Assembly (NCBI RefSeq): GCF_014385005.1
Contig: NZ_JACRSZ010000003.1
Coordinates: forward strand, 248,001-312,000
From: Jingyaoa shaoxingensis
Lineage (GTDB): Bacteria > Bacillota > Clostridia > Lachnospirales > Lachnospiraceae
Direction: 5' to 3'
DNA length: 64,000 nucleotides
The notes under the pieces are model-generated. The model saw only the letters and a list, made by a program, of their open reading frames with translations, was not told the origin of the DNA and made no database searches. Of this stretch, positions 9,505 through 19,464 are shown piece by piece (positions within the stretch are counted from its first letter, which is position 1; each line of letters begins with the position of its first letter). Made by a program: the position numbers and the translations under genes.

Positions 9505-10563
9505 TCAGTTCCGCCTTTCTGCCTGTTTCAAAATCTTCTGAAACACTCGAATCAGTTCTTTGTTCTCTTCTTCTGTCCGAACTGCAATCCGGTAAAATCC
9601 CCTCGTAAGCCCGTGGTAATTACTGCAGTCCCGAATCAGAATTCCTTCTTCTTTTGCTCTTTGTGCCAGATCCTCCGGTCCCTGGAAGAACAGATAATTT
9701 GCCTTGGAATCACAGACCCACAGATGCAGATCCTCCAGATTCTTTTTCAGCCATCTGCGTTCCTTCTGCACCAGATCCCGTGACTGTTCCACAAACGTCT
9801 CTTCCTTCAATGCCGCAATACCTGCCGCCTGTGCCGGAATCGATACGCTCCATGGCTGAATAACTTCCTTCATTCGCAAAAGAAGATCTGTATCACTGCT
9901 CATTCCATATCCAAGCCTTAAGCCCGCCATAGCATAGATCTTGGTAAATGCCTTCAGGATAAACAGACAGGGAAATTCCTGCAGGTATCCAGTATAATCT
10001 GCATCTTCTTTTTCTTCCAGGAAATCAATGAAACAGGAATCCAGTACCACGCGGATCTGTTTTTCCTGACAGATCTGTAAGATCTTAAGAATCTCTTCCC
10101 TGGGAATCAGAAGCCCCGTAGGATTATTGGGATTGCACAGAAAAATCATATCCAGATCTTCCGTTAGATGATCCCAATAGGCAGTTTCATACTGAAATCC
10201 ATTTTCCTTTTTCAGCTGATAAAACGCTACCTCACATCCCTGGCTCCTGAGCGCCTGTTCATATTCTGCAAATCCAGGTGCCAAAAGCAGTGCTTTCTTT
10301 GGTTTTTCCGCCTGCACAATGGCAAAAATCAATTCTGCCGCGCCATTTCCACAGAGAACGGATTCGCTTTTTATGTGTTCCTTCTCTGCAATAGCACTCT
10401 TTAGCGCCCTGCACTCCACATCAGGATAATGGGCACATTCCAGAATGGATTTCTGCGCTGCCTCTGTCACCCTTGCAGGGGTACCCAGCGGATTAATATT
10501 GGCTGAGTAATCTATGCGGTACGCAGTTGAATATATGTCTCCGCCATGACGGTGTTTGAGCAT
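9505..10563 (-). CDS. cobD: Threonine-phosphate decarboxylase-like PLP aminotransferase
   Basis: Makes (R)-1-aminopropan-2-ol O-phosphate, the linker that CbiB attaches to cobyric acid. It has 352 residues and a class I/II aminotransferase fold. Visible motifs are SANINPLG near residue 20, CNPNNPTG at 143-150, and the PLP lysine K208 in [18 protein letters not shown]. Related histidinol-phosphate aminotransferases share the fold; the position between cbiB and cbiP makes CobD the better call. Its stop precedes the cbiP start by 1 nt. Confidence 0.93.
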   Translation of the reverse strand: MLKHRHGGDIYSTAYRIDYSANINPLGTPARVTEAAQKSILECAHYPDVECRALKSAIAEKEHIKSESVLCGNGAAELIFAIVQAEKPKKALLLAPGFAEYEQALRSQGCEVAFYQLKKENGFQYETAYWDHLTEDLDMIFLCNPNNPTGLLIPREEILKILQICQEKQIRVVLDSCFIDFLEEKEDADYTGYLQEFPCLFILKAFTKIYAMAGLRLGYGMSSDTDLLLRMKEVIQPWSVSIPAQAAGIAALKEETFVEQSRDLVQKERRWLKKNLEDLHLWVCDSKANYLFFQGPEDLAQRAKEEGILIRDCSNYHGLTRGFYRIAVRTEEENKELIRVFQKILKQAERRN

Positions 10564-10601
10564 CTTTTTCCTCCAGTCGGACAGCTTCTGTTCTGATCAT
10601 A

Positions 10602-11564
10602 TCAGAACATTAAAATCAGGTATTTTACCAGTGTAAATATCACCAGTGAAACTACTGCTGTCCCGTATAATAATTTATTTGCACGGACAATATCTTCCGC
10701 TTCCACCGGTCTTATATCGTCCCCAATTGTCTTCTTCTTATGTAATTCTCCAAAATACCAGGCATCACCGGCAAGCTGTACATTCAGTGCTCCTGCCATC
10801 ACTGCCTCCGTCTGGGCAGAATTCGGGCTGGCATGATTGTAACGGTCTCTCTTAAAAATGGCAAAGGCATGTGCCCCGTCCAGTCTGACCAGAAAAGATG
10901 CCAGAACCATCAGAAGTCCTGCCAGTCTTGCAGGAATGTAATTGGCAATGTCATCCAGATAAGCCGGAATCCTGCCAAAATACAGATAGCGGTCATTCTT
11001 GTAAGCTACCATGGAATCCATAGTGTTGACAGACTTATACATCCATCCAAGAAACGCACCTCCGATTGCGATGTAAAACATCGGTGCAATGACTCCGTCA
11101 GAGGTATTTTCTGCCACTGTCTCTACCGCTGCCTTGGTAACCCCTGTCTCATCCAGTATTTCTGTATCTCTTCCCACAATCATAGATACAGCATGTCTGC
11201 TGCCCTGTAAATCATGCTTTTTCAGCTTCCGGTATACTTTCATACTTTCATCTTTCAGAGACTTGGTTGCCAGTAACTGCCAGCACATAATCGTCTCCAG
11301 AACCAGCCCGCACACCGGATGAATATGATATGCCAGAAGCAGGAGAAGTAAAGGTATGCCGGATGACAAAGTAATCACGATCAGTGCCATCAGCCATCCC
11401 ATCACCATCTTCCGGTCAGGTGAATCGCTTTTTTTGTTCATGTGTTTCTCCAACAGTCCGATCAGATTGCCCACCAGACGGATCGGATGATAAAGTCCGT
11501 GTGGATCTCCGATGATAAGATCCAGTATAAATCCCAGCACAAGTGCCAGAAGTGATAATTTCAT
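10602..11564 (-). CDS. cbiB: Adenosylcobinamide-phosphate synthase (membrane protein)
   Basis: Attaches the aminopropanol phosphate arm to adenosylcobyric acid. It has 320 residues and about five hydrophobic segments, including the N-terminal LLALVLGFILDLIIGDP and a C-terminal VVSLVIFTLVKYLILMF. Family signatures are GDPHGLYHPIRLVG, AENTSDGVIAPMFY and HASPNSAQTEAVMAGAL. The start is supported by a GAGGAT site. It lies between cbiA and cobD with gaps of 38-51 nt. Confidence 0.96.
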   Translation of the reverse strand: MKLSLLALVLGFILDLIIGDPHGLYHPIRLVGNLIGLLEKHMNKKSDSPDRKMVMGWLMALIVITLSSGIPLLLLLLAYHIHPVCGLVLETIMCWQLLATKSLKDESMKVYRKLKKHDLQGSRHAVSMIVGRDTEILDETGVTKAAVETVAENTSDGVIAPMFYIAIGGAFLGWMYKSVNTMDSMVAYKNDRYLYFGRIPAYLDDIANYIPARLAGLLMVLASFLVRLDGAHAFAIFKRDRYNHASPNSAQTEAVMAGALNVQLAGDAWYFGELHKKKTIGDDIRPVEAEDIVRANKLLYGTAVVSLVIFTLVKYLILMF

Positions 11565-11615
11565 TATTTTATCCTCGGTTTTGTTTGTTAATTTTTCTTT
11601 TCCTGCTTTACTTCC

Positions 11616-13010
11616 TTATCTCTCTTTTTGATAGTTTCTGCATTTTTGCAGGAACTTCATCAAAAATTCCGGACAGGAATAATAATATAAATGCGGGAAT
11701 CCTGCCATCAGTGTCTCATTTTCATGAATGCACCGCCAGCTTCTTTTTCTCAGCGGCTTTTTCGCCACATAGCTTTCTCCACAGGAAGTGCTGTCAAAAT
11801 AATGGAACTCATGCCCCCTTAACACCTGCTCTGCTTCAGGTTCTTCAGCTGAATGCAGTTCGATATAGCCAAAGCGTCCCAGTTTGGAAGTCTTATAGGC
11901 CTTTCCCTCAATCACGCCTGCCACCGGCCAGGCTGTTCCATTCATATCTTCCATGGACTGGTGCAGATACATAAAACCGCCACACTCTGCCATACATGGC
12001 ATGCCTTCTGCCAGTTTCCTCTTCACATCATTTCGCATGGATGTATTTTCAGAGAGCTGCTTTGCAAATAATTCCGGATAACCTCCGTAAAACAGTACAC
12101 CGTCTGTATCAGGGATCTGACTGTCATGTATGGGAGAAAACGGAATCACTTCCGCTCCAAACTTTCGAAGCAGATCCATATTAGCTTCATAAATAAAACA
12201 GAATGCCTCATCCCTGCTGACTGCTATACGAAGTGGCTGTTTTCCTGCCTGTTCCGCTTTCATCTGTTCTGTCAGCCTTTCTATCTCCGCCTGTGCATGG
12301 CTCATTTCTCCCGGTGAACCGGCACTGTGTCCCAGTTCCAGCATCGCATCCAGATCCAGAGTATCTTCCAGCACTTCTGCAATATGCTGCAGTTTTTCTC
12401 CCAGCTGCTCCACTTCCTGAGGCAGTACCAGTCCCAGATGACGGCTCTCCAGAGAGCAGTCTTCCATCCTTGGCACATATCCGTATACCCGGATGCCAAG
12501 TTCTGCCTCAATCAGCTCTCTCATCTGTGGATACAGCATGGCTGAAAACTGATTCAGGATCACGCCCTTAATCCTGCTGGGCTCCCGATAGGTCAGAAAT
12601 CCCTTGATATACGCAAGCACCGACAGACTCATACCTCTGGTATTTACCACCAGGATGACAGGTGTATCGGTCACCTCCGCCAGATCACATGCACTGGCCT
12701 TAACGGAACATCCTCCCAGGCCGTCGTAATATCCCATCACACCTTCCATGACAGAAATATCACTCTCTTCTGCACTCTGACAAAAGAGATAGCGGGTCAT
12801 TTCCTCCCCTGTGAAAAAGGTATCCAGATTCCCGGACTTTGTATGAATCACTTTTTCATGAAACATCGGATCAATATAATCCGGTCCGCATTTAAAGGAT
12901 GCTACCTTTAATCCTCTGTTTTTCAGTGCCTGCAGTATTCCGCAGGTAATCATGGTCTTTCCGCTTCCGCTGGCTCCTGCAGCCAGCATAAATCTCGGAT
13001 ATTCCCTCAT
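11616..13010 (-). CDS. cbiA: Cobyrinate a,c-diamide synthase
   Basis: Glutamine- and ATP-dependent amidation of cobyrinic acid at carboxylates a and c. The protein has 464 residues. The N-terminal ATPase domain carries the P-loop AAGASGSGKTM at residues 10-20. The C-terminal glutamine amidotransferase domain has nucleophile C343 in MPCMAECGGFMYLH and a late HEFHYFDST segment. The start overlaps the cbiJET stop by 4 nt. It belongs to the CbiA (anaerobic pathway) branch by context. Confidence 0.96.
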   Translation of the reverse strand: MREYPRFMLAAGASGSGKTMITCGILQALKNRGLKVASFKCGPDYIDPMFHEKVIHTKSGNLDTFFTGEEMTRYLFCQSAEESDISVMEGVMGYYDGLGGCSVKASACDLAEVTDTPVILVVNTRGMSLSVLAYIKGFLTYREPSRIKGVILNQFSAMLYPQMRELIEAELGIRVYGYVPRMEDCSLESRHLGLVLPQEVEQLGEKLQHIAEVLEDTLDLDAMLELGHSAGSPGEMSHAQAEIERLTEQMKAEQAGKQPLRIAVSRDEAFCFIYEANMDLLRKFGAEVIPFSPIHDSQIPDTDGVLFYGGYPELFAKQLSENTSMRNDVKRKLAEGMPCMAECGGFMYLHQSMEDMNGTAWPVAGVIEGKAYKTSKLGRFGYIELHSAEEPEAEQVLRGHEFHYFDSTSCGESYVAKKPLRKRSWRCIHENETLMAGFPHLYYYSCPEFLMKFLQKCRNYQKER

Positions 13011-14980
13011 TCTGCCTTTCCTCCTGTGCAGGAAATCACGTAAACCGGATTCTGTCCCATCATCATATGGTATCTGCCAATTTCCTTTGACTTTCCAACG
13101 GATACTGCTGCAATGTCCACATCCGTTACCGGAAGTGTCTTTACACAGTCCAGTGCTTCTGCCACTGTCTCCAGTGCAATACAGTTGATCACAATCCGCA
13201 CCTGTGGATTCTTCTTCAAAACCAGTTCCAGAATGGTTTTTAAGTTCCCGGATGAACCTCCCACAAATACATGGGTCGGTGACGGAAGTTCTTCCAGTGC
13301 CTCCGGTGCCAGTCCTTCCACGATCTCCAGATTATCTGCTGCGAATTTCTTCTTGTTTTCCCGCATCAGTTCTACGGCTTCTTCCTTTTTCTCGATGGCA
13401 TACACATATCCGTCTTCCGCCTGAAGCGCCGCTTCTATGGAGATACTGCCGGTTCCTGCTCCCACATCATATACAATGGAATCCTTTGTCAGATGAAGCT
13501 TCGACAGGGAAATGCTGCGCACTTCGCTCTTTGTCATCGGTACTTTTGCCCGTAAAAATACCTCATCCTCCAGGCCATGGGTAACCACCTGATCCGGCTG
13601 TGGATTCTCTGCCAGTATAACACAAAGATCTGAAAAGTTCTCATTTTCCAGTTCTGCCACCGTTCCACTCTGGATCTTTTCTGCCGGATAAGATAAGTCC
13701 TGTCCCACATGCAGTATTACCTGATCCATATGATATTCTCTCATCTTCCGGCACAATTCATTGACTGCACTGCCTTTTCCCATAAGGGCAAAAACTTTCT
13801 GATTCTTACGGATCTTGCTGATCAGATTGACATATCTTCCATGCTGACTGGTCAGAACCACATCCTCCCAGGCTGTATGGAGTCTGTCACACAGATATAC
13901 GACAGAAGAGATTCCCGGATAAACCAGAATTTCTTCCCCTGCAAATTTCTCCATAAGTTTCTTTGCGCCACTGTAAAATCCCAGATCACCGGACTGAAGA
14001 AGTGCTACCTTCTCATATTCCGGATGACTCATAACGTAATCGTAGATCTCATCCGGTTTGTAAGATACAAAAACAGGTTTTTTCAGTTCCTGTACCTGCT
14101 CCAGCATTCTGCCTGCCCCCACCAGAAGATCTGCATATTGACACGCCTTTAATGCTTCACAGGTCATGTTCTCCCGGCTTCCCATTCCAATACCGATCAC
14201 AGAGATCTCTCTTCGCACAGAAATTCCCGCTTTTTCAACCAGATATCGTTCTACTTCTTCCAAAGACAATCCGCTCTCTTGCACGGGACGCCCTACCAAT
14301 ACCACTCTGGCGCCAGCTTTTCTGGCTGCCCGGATCTTTTCTTCATAGCCACCGTTTTTTCCGGCCTCTTTGGTCACCAGCCAGCGGGCATCAAACTGCT
14401 TTAACAGGGCAGTATTTAATTCTTCTGAAAATGGTCCCTGCATACAGATCAGATGCTTTCCGGTAAATCCTAAGGCAGCACAGTGCTCCGCCACTTCCGG
14501 AGTGGAAAGCACACGTGCAAATATCCGGTCTGCGAATTCCGGTATGGCTGTATATTTATGCAATTCCTTGCTTCCCGTTGTTGCAAGGATATTGCCTTTT
14601 GTCTGCTTTAGGAATTCCACCGCTTCATCCACTGACTCCACGCAGACCATACTTTCCTCGCTGATATGTGTCTGTGAACGCAGCAGCCGGATATATTCAC
14701 AACCTGTTTCTTCACAGGCTCCCTTAATATTGGCAGAAACTTCTGCCGCATAAGGATGAGTAGCATCCACCGTCATCTGTATTTTCTTTTCTGCAATCAG
14801 ATGCTGCATCTCTTCCTGATTCAGTCTGGTATGACTGACTTCCAGGTATTTATTTTCCTCCAGAAGCTGTCCGCCATATTCTGTTGCCACGCAGACATAT
14901 GCCTGTACCTTCTGACGGTTTAAAAATTCTGCAAGAAGACGCCCTTCTGTTGTCCCTGCAAAAATAAGAATTCTAGACAT
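13007..14980 (-). CDS. cbiJET: Triple fusion: precorrin-6A reductase, C-5 and C-15 methyltransferase/decarboxylase (CbiJ-CbiE-CbiT)
   Basis: A 657-residue protein with three catalytic units. Residues 1 to about 250 are CbiJ, the cobalt-precorrin-6A reductase (ILIFAGTTEGRLLAEF, DATHPYAAEVSANI). Residues about 257-460 are CbiE, the SAM-dependent C-5 methyltransferase (ISVIGIGMGSRENMTCEAL, LLQSGDLGFYSG). Residues about 470-657 are CbiT, the C-15 methyltransferase and decarboxylase (YDVGAGTGSISIEAALQ at 504-520, FVGGSSGNL). CbiE-CbiT fusions (CobL) are widespread; adding CbiJ at the N-terminus is less usual. It overlaps cbiH by 8 nt and cbiA by 4 nt. Confidence 0.96.
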   Translation of the reverse strand: MSRILIFAGTTEGRLLAEFLNRQKVQAYVCVATEYGGQLLEENKYLEVSHTRLNQEEMQHLIAEKKIQMTVDATHPYAAEVSANIKGACEETGCEYIRLLRSQTHISEESMVCVESVDEAVEFLKQTKGNILATTGSKELHKYTAIPEFADRIFARVLSTPEVAEHCAALGFTGKHLICMQGPFSEELNTALLKQFDARWLVTKEAGKNGGYEEKIRAARKAGARVVLVGRPVQESGLSLEEVERYLVEKAGISVRREISVIGIGMGSRENMTCEALKACQYADLLVGAGRMLEQVQELKKPVFVSYKPDEIYDYVMSHPEYEKVALLQSGDLGFYSGAKKLMEKFAGEEILVYPGISSVVYLCDRLHTAWEDVVLTSQHGRYVNLISKIRKNQKVFALMGKGSAVNELCRKMREYHMDQVILHVGQDLSYPAEKIQSGTVAELENENFSDLCVILAENPQPDQVVTHGLEDEVFLRAKVPMTKSEVRSISLSKLHLTKDSIVYDVGAGTGSISIEAALQAEDGYVYAIEKKEEAVELMRENKKKFAADNLEIVEGLAPEALEELPSPTHVFVGGSSGNLKTILELVLKKNPQVRIVINCIALETVAEALDCVKTLPVTDVDIAAVSVGKSKEIGRYHMMMGQNPVYVISCTGGKAE

Positions 14981-15704
14981 TCTTATATCCCCTTGGTGTT
15001 ACCATTCTGCCACCGATCTCTTTTGTCTGTGAGTTACCGATAAATACTGTAGTAAACATGTCCACCTGTGTATCACGCAGTTCTTTTAAGGTCATCACCT
15101 TCATGGTCTCGCCCTCTCTGCCGATATTCAATACGATACCACATACTGTGTCCGGTGACTTATGCTGCATGCACAGATCACAGGCTTTCTGTAAATAATC
15201 ATGACGTTTCTTACTGGACGGATTGTAGAGACAGATTACAAAATCTGCTTCTGATGCCAGTACCAGACGTTTTTCAATCTTTTCCCATGGAGTCAACAGG
15301 TCACTTAAACTGATCAGACAAAAATCATGAATCAGTGGTGCCCCAAGTACTGCAGCGCCTCCTGTGGCTGCTGTCACACCTGGAATCACTTCTACTTCAA
15401 TCTGTGGATATTCTGTTCCGATCTCCAGCATCAGTCCGGACATGCCATATACTCCTGCATCACCACTGCAGATCATTGCCACATTCTTTCCTTTGGCAGC
15501 TTCCTCAAATGCCAGACGGCAACGATCCACTTCTTTTTTCATCGGAGTGGTCAGGAACTCTTTATCTGCGAAATGTTCTCTCACCAGTTCCACATATACC
15601 GTATATCCCACAATGGTATCACAGCTTCTTAATGCATTGGCCGCCCTCATTGTCATCTGTTCATATGCTCCCGGGCCAATTCCCACTACATAGATTTTGC
15701 TCAT
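14973..15704 (-). CDS. cbiH: Cobalt-factor III C-17 methyltransferase (ring contraction step)
   Basis: SAM-dependent methylation at C-17 with ring contraction, giving cobalt-precorrin-4. It has 243 residues and a tetrapyrrole methylase fold: VVGIGPGAYEQMTMRAANAL at the N-terminus, ICSGDAGVYGMSGLMLE, VIPGVTAATGGAAVLGAP, and HDFCLISLSDLLTPWEKI, the last being typical of CobJ/CbiH. The C-terminus carries FIGNSQTKEIGGRMVTPRGY. It lacks the additional ferredoxin-like domain seen in some CbiH60-type proteins. Confidence 0.96.
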   Translation of the reverse strand: MSKIYVVGIGPGAYEQMTMRAANALRSCDTIVGYTVYVELVREHFADKEFLTTPMKKEVDRCRLAFEEAAKGKNVAMICSGDAGVYGMSGLMLEIGTEYPQIEVEVIPGVTAATGGAAVLGAPLIHDFCLISLSDLLTPWEKIEKRLVLASEADFVICLYNPSSKKRHDYLQKACDLCMQHKSPDTVCGIVLNIGREGETMKVMTLKELRDTQVDMFTTVFIGNSQTKEIGGRMVTPRGYKNV

Positions 15705-15729
15705 TGTATTTTCCTCTCTGTCTGTTTAT

Positions 15730-16788
15730 TTATAGGGTAAAGTCAATCATATATTCTTTCACTGCCAGTGCTACGGTTACACCATCTTCTGCCGTCTTCG
15801 GACAGAGCAGTACTCCATAATCACTGCCAAGTACTGCACTTCTCTCACATACATTGGACACACCTGTGACTGATGCCACAAATGCAGATTCTGTAAAATC
15901 GCCCTTTACCTTCTGTAATTCTTCCGCTGAGTATGTCACAAATTCCGCATCCAACTCTCTGGCAGCCTGTATCAGACCTGCTTCTTCTGCCTTCAGATCA
16001 ATGCTTGCCAACATACAGATACTCTTCTCTGAAATATGATGCTGTGCCAGTACTTTCCGTATTTTTTCTTTAATCCGGTCTGCCGTTGTTCCCTTTTTGC
16101 ATCCTACACCTGCAACCAGAATCTTCGGAATCAAATGCAGAGTCTGCTTATAAGGTTCCCTGTTGTCATACACAGAAATGCAGATACCATTGGTTCCTTC
16201 AAATACTTCTTTCGGATCCCATACCTGCAGTTCTTCCGGGATACTGCCAATCACCGGATAATCTGAATACAGGCCGATCTTCTTTTCGTCCAGCACATCT
16301 GCTGAGATCTCCTTTGCATACTTCATATTGGAAATATACAGTCCGTTTTTCCGGGCAAACACATCGACGGCCAAACGGCCGTTCACGTCCGTTGCCGTGG
16401 TAATCACCGGAATAGCACCGGTCAGATTGGCAAGAACACCAGTCAGCTCGTTAGCTCCTCCCAGATGCCCGGACATCAGTGATATGGCAAACACACCTTT
16501 CTCATCCATCACCACAATGGCAGGATCCTTAGTCTTGCTCTGTACAAAAGGAGCAATGCTGCGCACGGCAATCCCGGCAGCTCCGATAAACAGAATCCCG
16601 TCTTTGTCTGTAAACATCTCACCGGTCCATTCCTGCAATGGCTTCTCCAGGTCCTTCAGTCCGTACATGGATGCGTATTTCTTTATGGCATAACTGTCAC
16701 AGTCATATCCCTGAAGAGACAGTGCCTGGCTGACCATCTGATTCAGCCTGCTCCCATGCTGGGTAAAACTGATCACCGCCAGTCTCAT
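15730..16788 (-). CDS. cbiG: Cobalt-precorrin-5A hydrolase
   Basis: Opens the delta-lactone ring and releases acetaldehyde from cobalt-precorrin-5A. It has 352 residues with the three CbiG regions: an N-terminal domain, the conserved middle segment MSGHLGGANELTGVLANLTG, and a C-terminal domain (LVAGVGCKKGTTADRI, LASIDLKAEEAGLIQAA). Its start overlaps the cbiF stop (ATGA). All motifs expected for the anaerobic pathway are intact. Confidence 0.96.
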   Translation of the reverse strand: MRLAVISFTQHGSRLNQMVSQALSLQGYDCDSYAIKKYASMYGLKDLEKPLQEWTGEMFTDKDGILFIGAAGIAVRSIAPFVQSKTKDPAIVVMDEKGVFAISLMSGHLGGANELTGVLANLTGAIPVITTATDVNGRLAVDVFARKNGLYISNMKYAKEISADVLDEKKIGLYSDYPVIGSIPEELQVWDPKEVFEGTNGICISVYDNREPYKQTLHLIPKILVAGVGCKKGTTADRIKEKIRKVLAQHHISEKSICMLASIDLKAEEAGLIQAARELDAEFVTYSAEELQKVKGDFTESAFVASVTGVSNVCERSAVLGSDYGVLLCPKTAEDGVTVALAVKEYMIDFTL

Positions 16789-17543
16789 TTGGTTGCCTCA
16801 CGAAACTCTGTAGTAAATGCCGGATTGTACAATTCGGAACGGTTATAGTGGCTGTGTGTCACTACATCTCCGATAATCATCAGGGCAGTCTTAGTAATAT
16901 TGTTCTTCTTCGCCGTCTCCGCAAGAGTACCTACAGTGCAGACAAATGCTTTCTCATCTTCCCAGGTAGCCTTATAGACAATGGCTGCCGGAGTATCTGC
17001 CGTATATCCGCCTGCAATCAGACGCTCTGAGAGCTGTTCCAACAGTCCGGTACTTAAGAATACCACCATCGTTGCTCTATGAGATGCCAGTTTGGCAATC
17101 TCTTCTTTTTCCGGTACCGGTGTCCGTCCTGCCATTCTGGTAATGATCACCGTCTGCGACACATCCGGAAGAGTATATTCCAGATTCAGGGCAGATGCCG
17201 CTCCGCAGAAAGAGCTGACACCCGGTGTGTAATCATACTCGATACCTTTTTCGTCCAGCACATCCATCTGTTCACGGATGGCACCATACAGACATGGATC
17301 TCCGGTATGAAGCCGTACAGTCATCTTTTTCTCTTCTTCTGCTGCAAACATCACATCCAGCACTTCTTCCAGGGTCATCTTAGCACTGTTGTAAATCTGA
17401 CATCCTTCTTTTGCATAATCCAAAAGCTGAGGATTCACCAATGATCCTGCATAAATGATCACATCTGCCTGCTCCAGAAATGTCTTTCCTCTTAATGTAA
17501 TTAAATCCGGTGCTCCTGATCCGGCTCCTACGAAATGAATCAT
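16785..17543 (-). CDS. cbiF: Cobalt-precorrin-4 C-11 methyltransferase
   Basis: SAM-dependent C-11 methylation giving cobalt-precorrin-5A. It has 252 residues and a tetrapyrrole methylase fold: HFVGAGSGAPDLITLRG at the start, RLHTGDPCLYGAIREQMD, YTPGVSSFCGAASALNLEYT and TRMAGRTPVPEKEE, a combination diagnostic for CobM/CbiF. It is one base from the cbiL stop and overlaps cbiG. Confidence 0.97.
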   Translation of the reverse strand: MIHFVGAGSGAPDLITLRGKTFLEQADVIIYAGSLVNPQLLDYAKEGCQIYNSAKMTLEEVLDVMFAAEEEKKMTVRLHTGDPCLYGAIREQMDVLDEKGIEYDYTPGVSSFCGAASALNLEYTLPDVSQTVIITRMAGRTPVPEKEEIAKLASHRATMVVFLSTGLLEQLSERLIAGGYTADTPAAIVYKATWEDEKAFVCTVGTLAETAKKNNITKTALMIIGDVVTHSHYNRSELYNPAFTTEFREATK

Positions 17544-17544
17544 C

Positions 17545-18228
17545 TTATTTCTCCTTTACAATAATCAGTGAATAGTAACTTGCATCTTCTGGGATCTCTT
17601 CCGCAGATCTGTGAATCTTCTCTCCTGGCATTCCGCAGTTCTCGATCATAACCACATCCTGACCGCATTCCATGAGCATCTTTTTCACTTCTCCCATTTT
17701 GCTGGCAGCCTTCATAAGGACTTTTGTTCCCTTCAGCTTTAACGCTTCTTCAATCTGATAAGAGGCAGGAATCACATGCAGTTCCTCAGCCTTTTCCACC
17801 AGTCCGATGTTCAGTCTGGCAGCCACTGCACAGAACGACGTGATACCGCTGACAATCTCAGCTTCATATCCCATTTCCATAATCTTGGTATGCACATACA
17901 GATAAGTAGAATATACGCTGGTATCTCCCAGTGTCAGAAATGCTACATTCTTTCCCTCTTTTAATACGGTCTCAATCTGCATGGCAGCTTCCGTATGACA
18001 TCTTTCCAGAACCTCCGGATCTTTGGACATCGGGTAATATACTTCCAGACATTCCTTCTCTGCGATCTCCGGTACAGCCTGCACCGTAATCTGATAAGCC
18101 ACCGTCTCTGTCTTTACCTTTCCAGGTACGGCAATCACATCTGCCTCCCGTATCAGGCGTACTGCCTTCAGTGTCAGTAATTCCGGATCTCCCGGTCCGA
18201 TTCCGATTCCATATAACTTTCCCTTCAT
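17545..18228 (-). CDS. cbiL: Cobalt-factor II C-20 methyltransferase
   Basis: SAM-dependent C-20 methylation, the first methylation after cobalt insertion. It has 227 residues with the family start YGIGIGPGDPELLTLKAVRL, followed by VAFLTLGDTSVYSTYLYV and IVSGITSFCAVAARLNIGLV. A 26-nt gap separates it from cbiD. It acts directly on the CbiK product. Confidence 0.96.
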   Translation of the reverse strand: MKGKLYGIGIGPGDPELLTLKAVRLIREADVIAVPGKVKTETVAYQITVQAVPEIAEKECLEVYYPMSKDPEVLERCHTEAAMQIETVLKEGKNVAFLTLGDTSVYSTYLYVHTKIMEMGYEAEIVSGITSFCAVAARLNIGLVEKAEELHVIPASYQIEEALKLKGTKVLMKAASKMGEVKKMLMECGQDVVMIENCGMPGEKIHRSAEEIPEDASYYSLIIVKEK

Positions 18229-18254
18229 ATTTCCCTCCTGTATCTGTTCTCTAA

Positions 18255-19406
18255 TTATTTTACTATAAATCTCTTTAGCATCTCCTCAGCCCCTTCTGTC
18301 TCTCCCAGATATCCATGGGCATTGGAAAAAATAACTGCCTCTGTCTCAAGTGCACCCCCGCATCGGTGCTGTAAATAATAATGAATCTTCTCTGTCACCA
18401 GTTTCATCACCTGATTCGTCAGATTCTTTTCATTCAAGATATCGATGGCTTCTTCTGTCGTGATGGTATCCAGAAGCCGTCTTGCAGTCTCCAGATCTGC
18501 TCCTGCACGAATGGCAGCCGCTGTCATCAGTTCCGCGCGGCTGTCTGCATGACGGGAGTGGGTATTCATAATTCCTCCGGACACCTTGATAAACTTTCCG
18601 ATATGTGCAATAAAGAGAATGCCTTTTACGCCCATCTCCACAGCCATGTCCAGCGTCTCTCCCACATAGTTACTGCATTTCATGGAATTCTTCAGATCAA
18701 TCTCCACATGCTCACGCAGGAAATCTTCTCCGTAATTGCCCGGTGTAATAATCAGATATTCGTCTCCGTTCGCATGACGCATCTCCATCTCCAGCCGAAT
18801 GCTGGCAACCAGTGCTGCTTCACTCATAGGTACCACAATACCACTGGTTCCCAGAATGGATATGCCTCCCTCTATACCAAGTCTTGGGTTAAAGGTCTTC
18901 TTCGCCACTTCCTCACCGCCAGGTACCGAGATCACCACTGAGATTCCTCCGGCATAGTCCAGATCTTCACATACAGACTGCACAGCCTCCCGTATCATCT
19001 CTCTTGGAACCCGGTTAATGGCCGCTTCTCCCACAGGCTGCCACAGACCTTTTTTTGTCACCCTGCCGACACCTCTACCACCGTCAATCTGTACTCCCGG
19101 TGTACTGCTTTTCCTGACGGATGCATAAACCAACAATCCATGAGTAGCATCCGGGTCATCCCCCCCATCCTTACGCACTGCACAGACTGCCTGCTCTTTT
19201 TCCAGAGAAACATCCTCCGGAAGCAGATGCAGCAGAATGCCTTTTGGCGTCATCAGATCCACTTCTGTCAGTTTTTTCTGTAAAAGCAACATAGATGTGG
19301 CTGCTTTTGCCGCAGCTGCCGCACAGGAACCCGTGGTATACCCACATTGTAATTTTTTACTGTTTTTAATGACATAACAGTCTTCCAGACCATTCTTATG
19401 TTCCAT
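18255..19406 (-). CDS. cbiD: Cobalt-precorrin-5B C-1 methyltransferase
   Basis: Methylates C-1 of cobalt-precorrin-5B in the anaerobic pathway. It has 383 residues and the conserved N-terminus LQCGYTTGSCAAAAAKAA, with later segments IDGGRGVGRVTKKGL and GHIGKF-like FIAHIGKFIKVSGGIMNTHS. It is the first structural gene after the riboswitch. Its ribosome site (GGAG at about 19415-19418) lies directly beside the attenuator terminator, so readthrough is needed to express it. Confidence 0.97.
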   Translation of the reverse strand: MEHKNGLEDCYVIKNSKKLQCGYTTGSCAAAAAKAATSMLLLQKKLTEVDLMTPKGILLHLLPEDVSLEKEQAVCAVRKDGGDDPDATHGLLVYASVRKSSTPGVQIDGGRGVGRVTKKGLWQPVGEAAINRVPREMIREAVQSVCEDLDYAGGISVVISVPGGEEVAKKTFNPRLGIEGGISILGTSGIVVPMSEAALVASIRLEMEMRHANGDEYLIITPGNYGEDFLREHVEIDLKNSMKCSNYVGETLDMAVEMGVKGILFIAHIGKFIKVSGGIMNTHSRHADSRAELMTAAAIRAGADLETARRLLDTITTEEAIDILNEKNLTNQVMKLVTEKIHYYLQHRCGGALETEAVIFSNAHGYLGETEGAEEMLKRFIVK

Positions 19407-19418
19407 GAATCCGTCTCC

Positions 19419-19461
19419 AAAAAAATACTGCCGCTGGCATATTAAATGACAACGACAGTAT
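19419..19461 (-). terminator. Intrinsic terminator between cobalamin riboswitch and cbiD (attenuator)
   Basis: On the minus strand a 12-bp stem, ATACTGTCGTTG against CAGCGGCAGTAT (two G-U pairs), closes a 13-nt loop and is followed by seven U residues at 19425-19419. It sits 13 nt before the cbiD start. This fits a transcription-terminating riboswitch for the whole downstream operon. Confidence 0.9.
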
Positions 19462-19464
19462 CTG

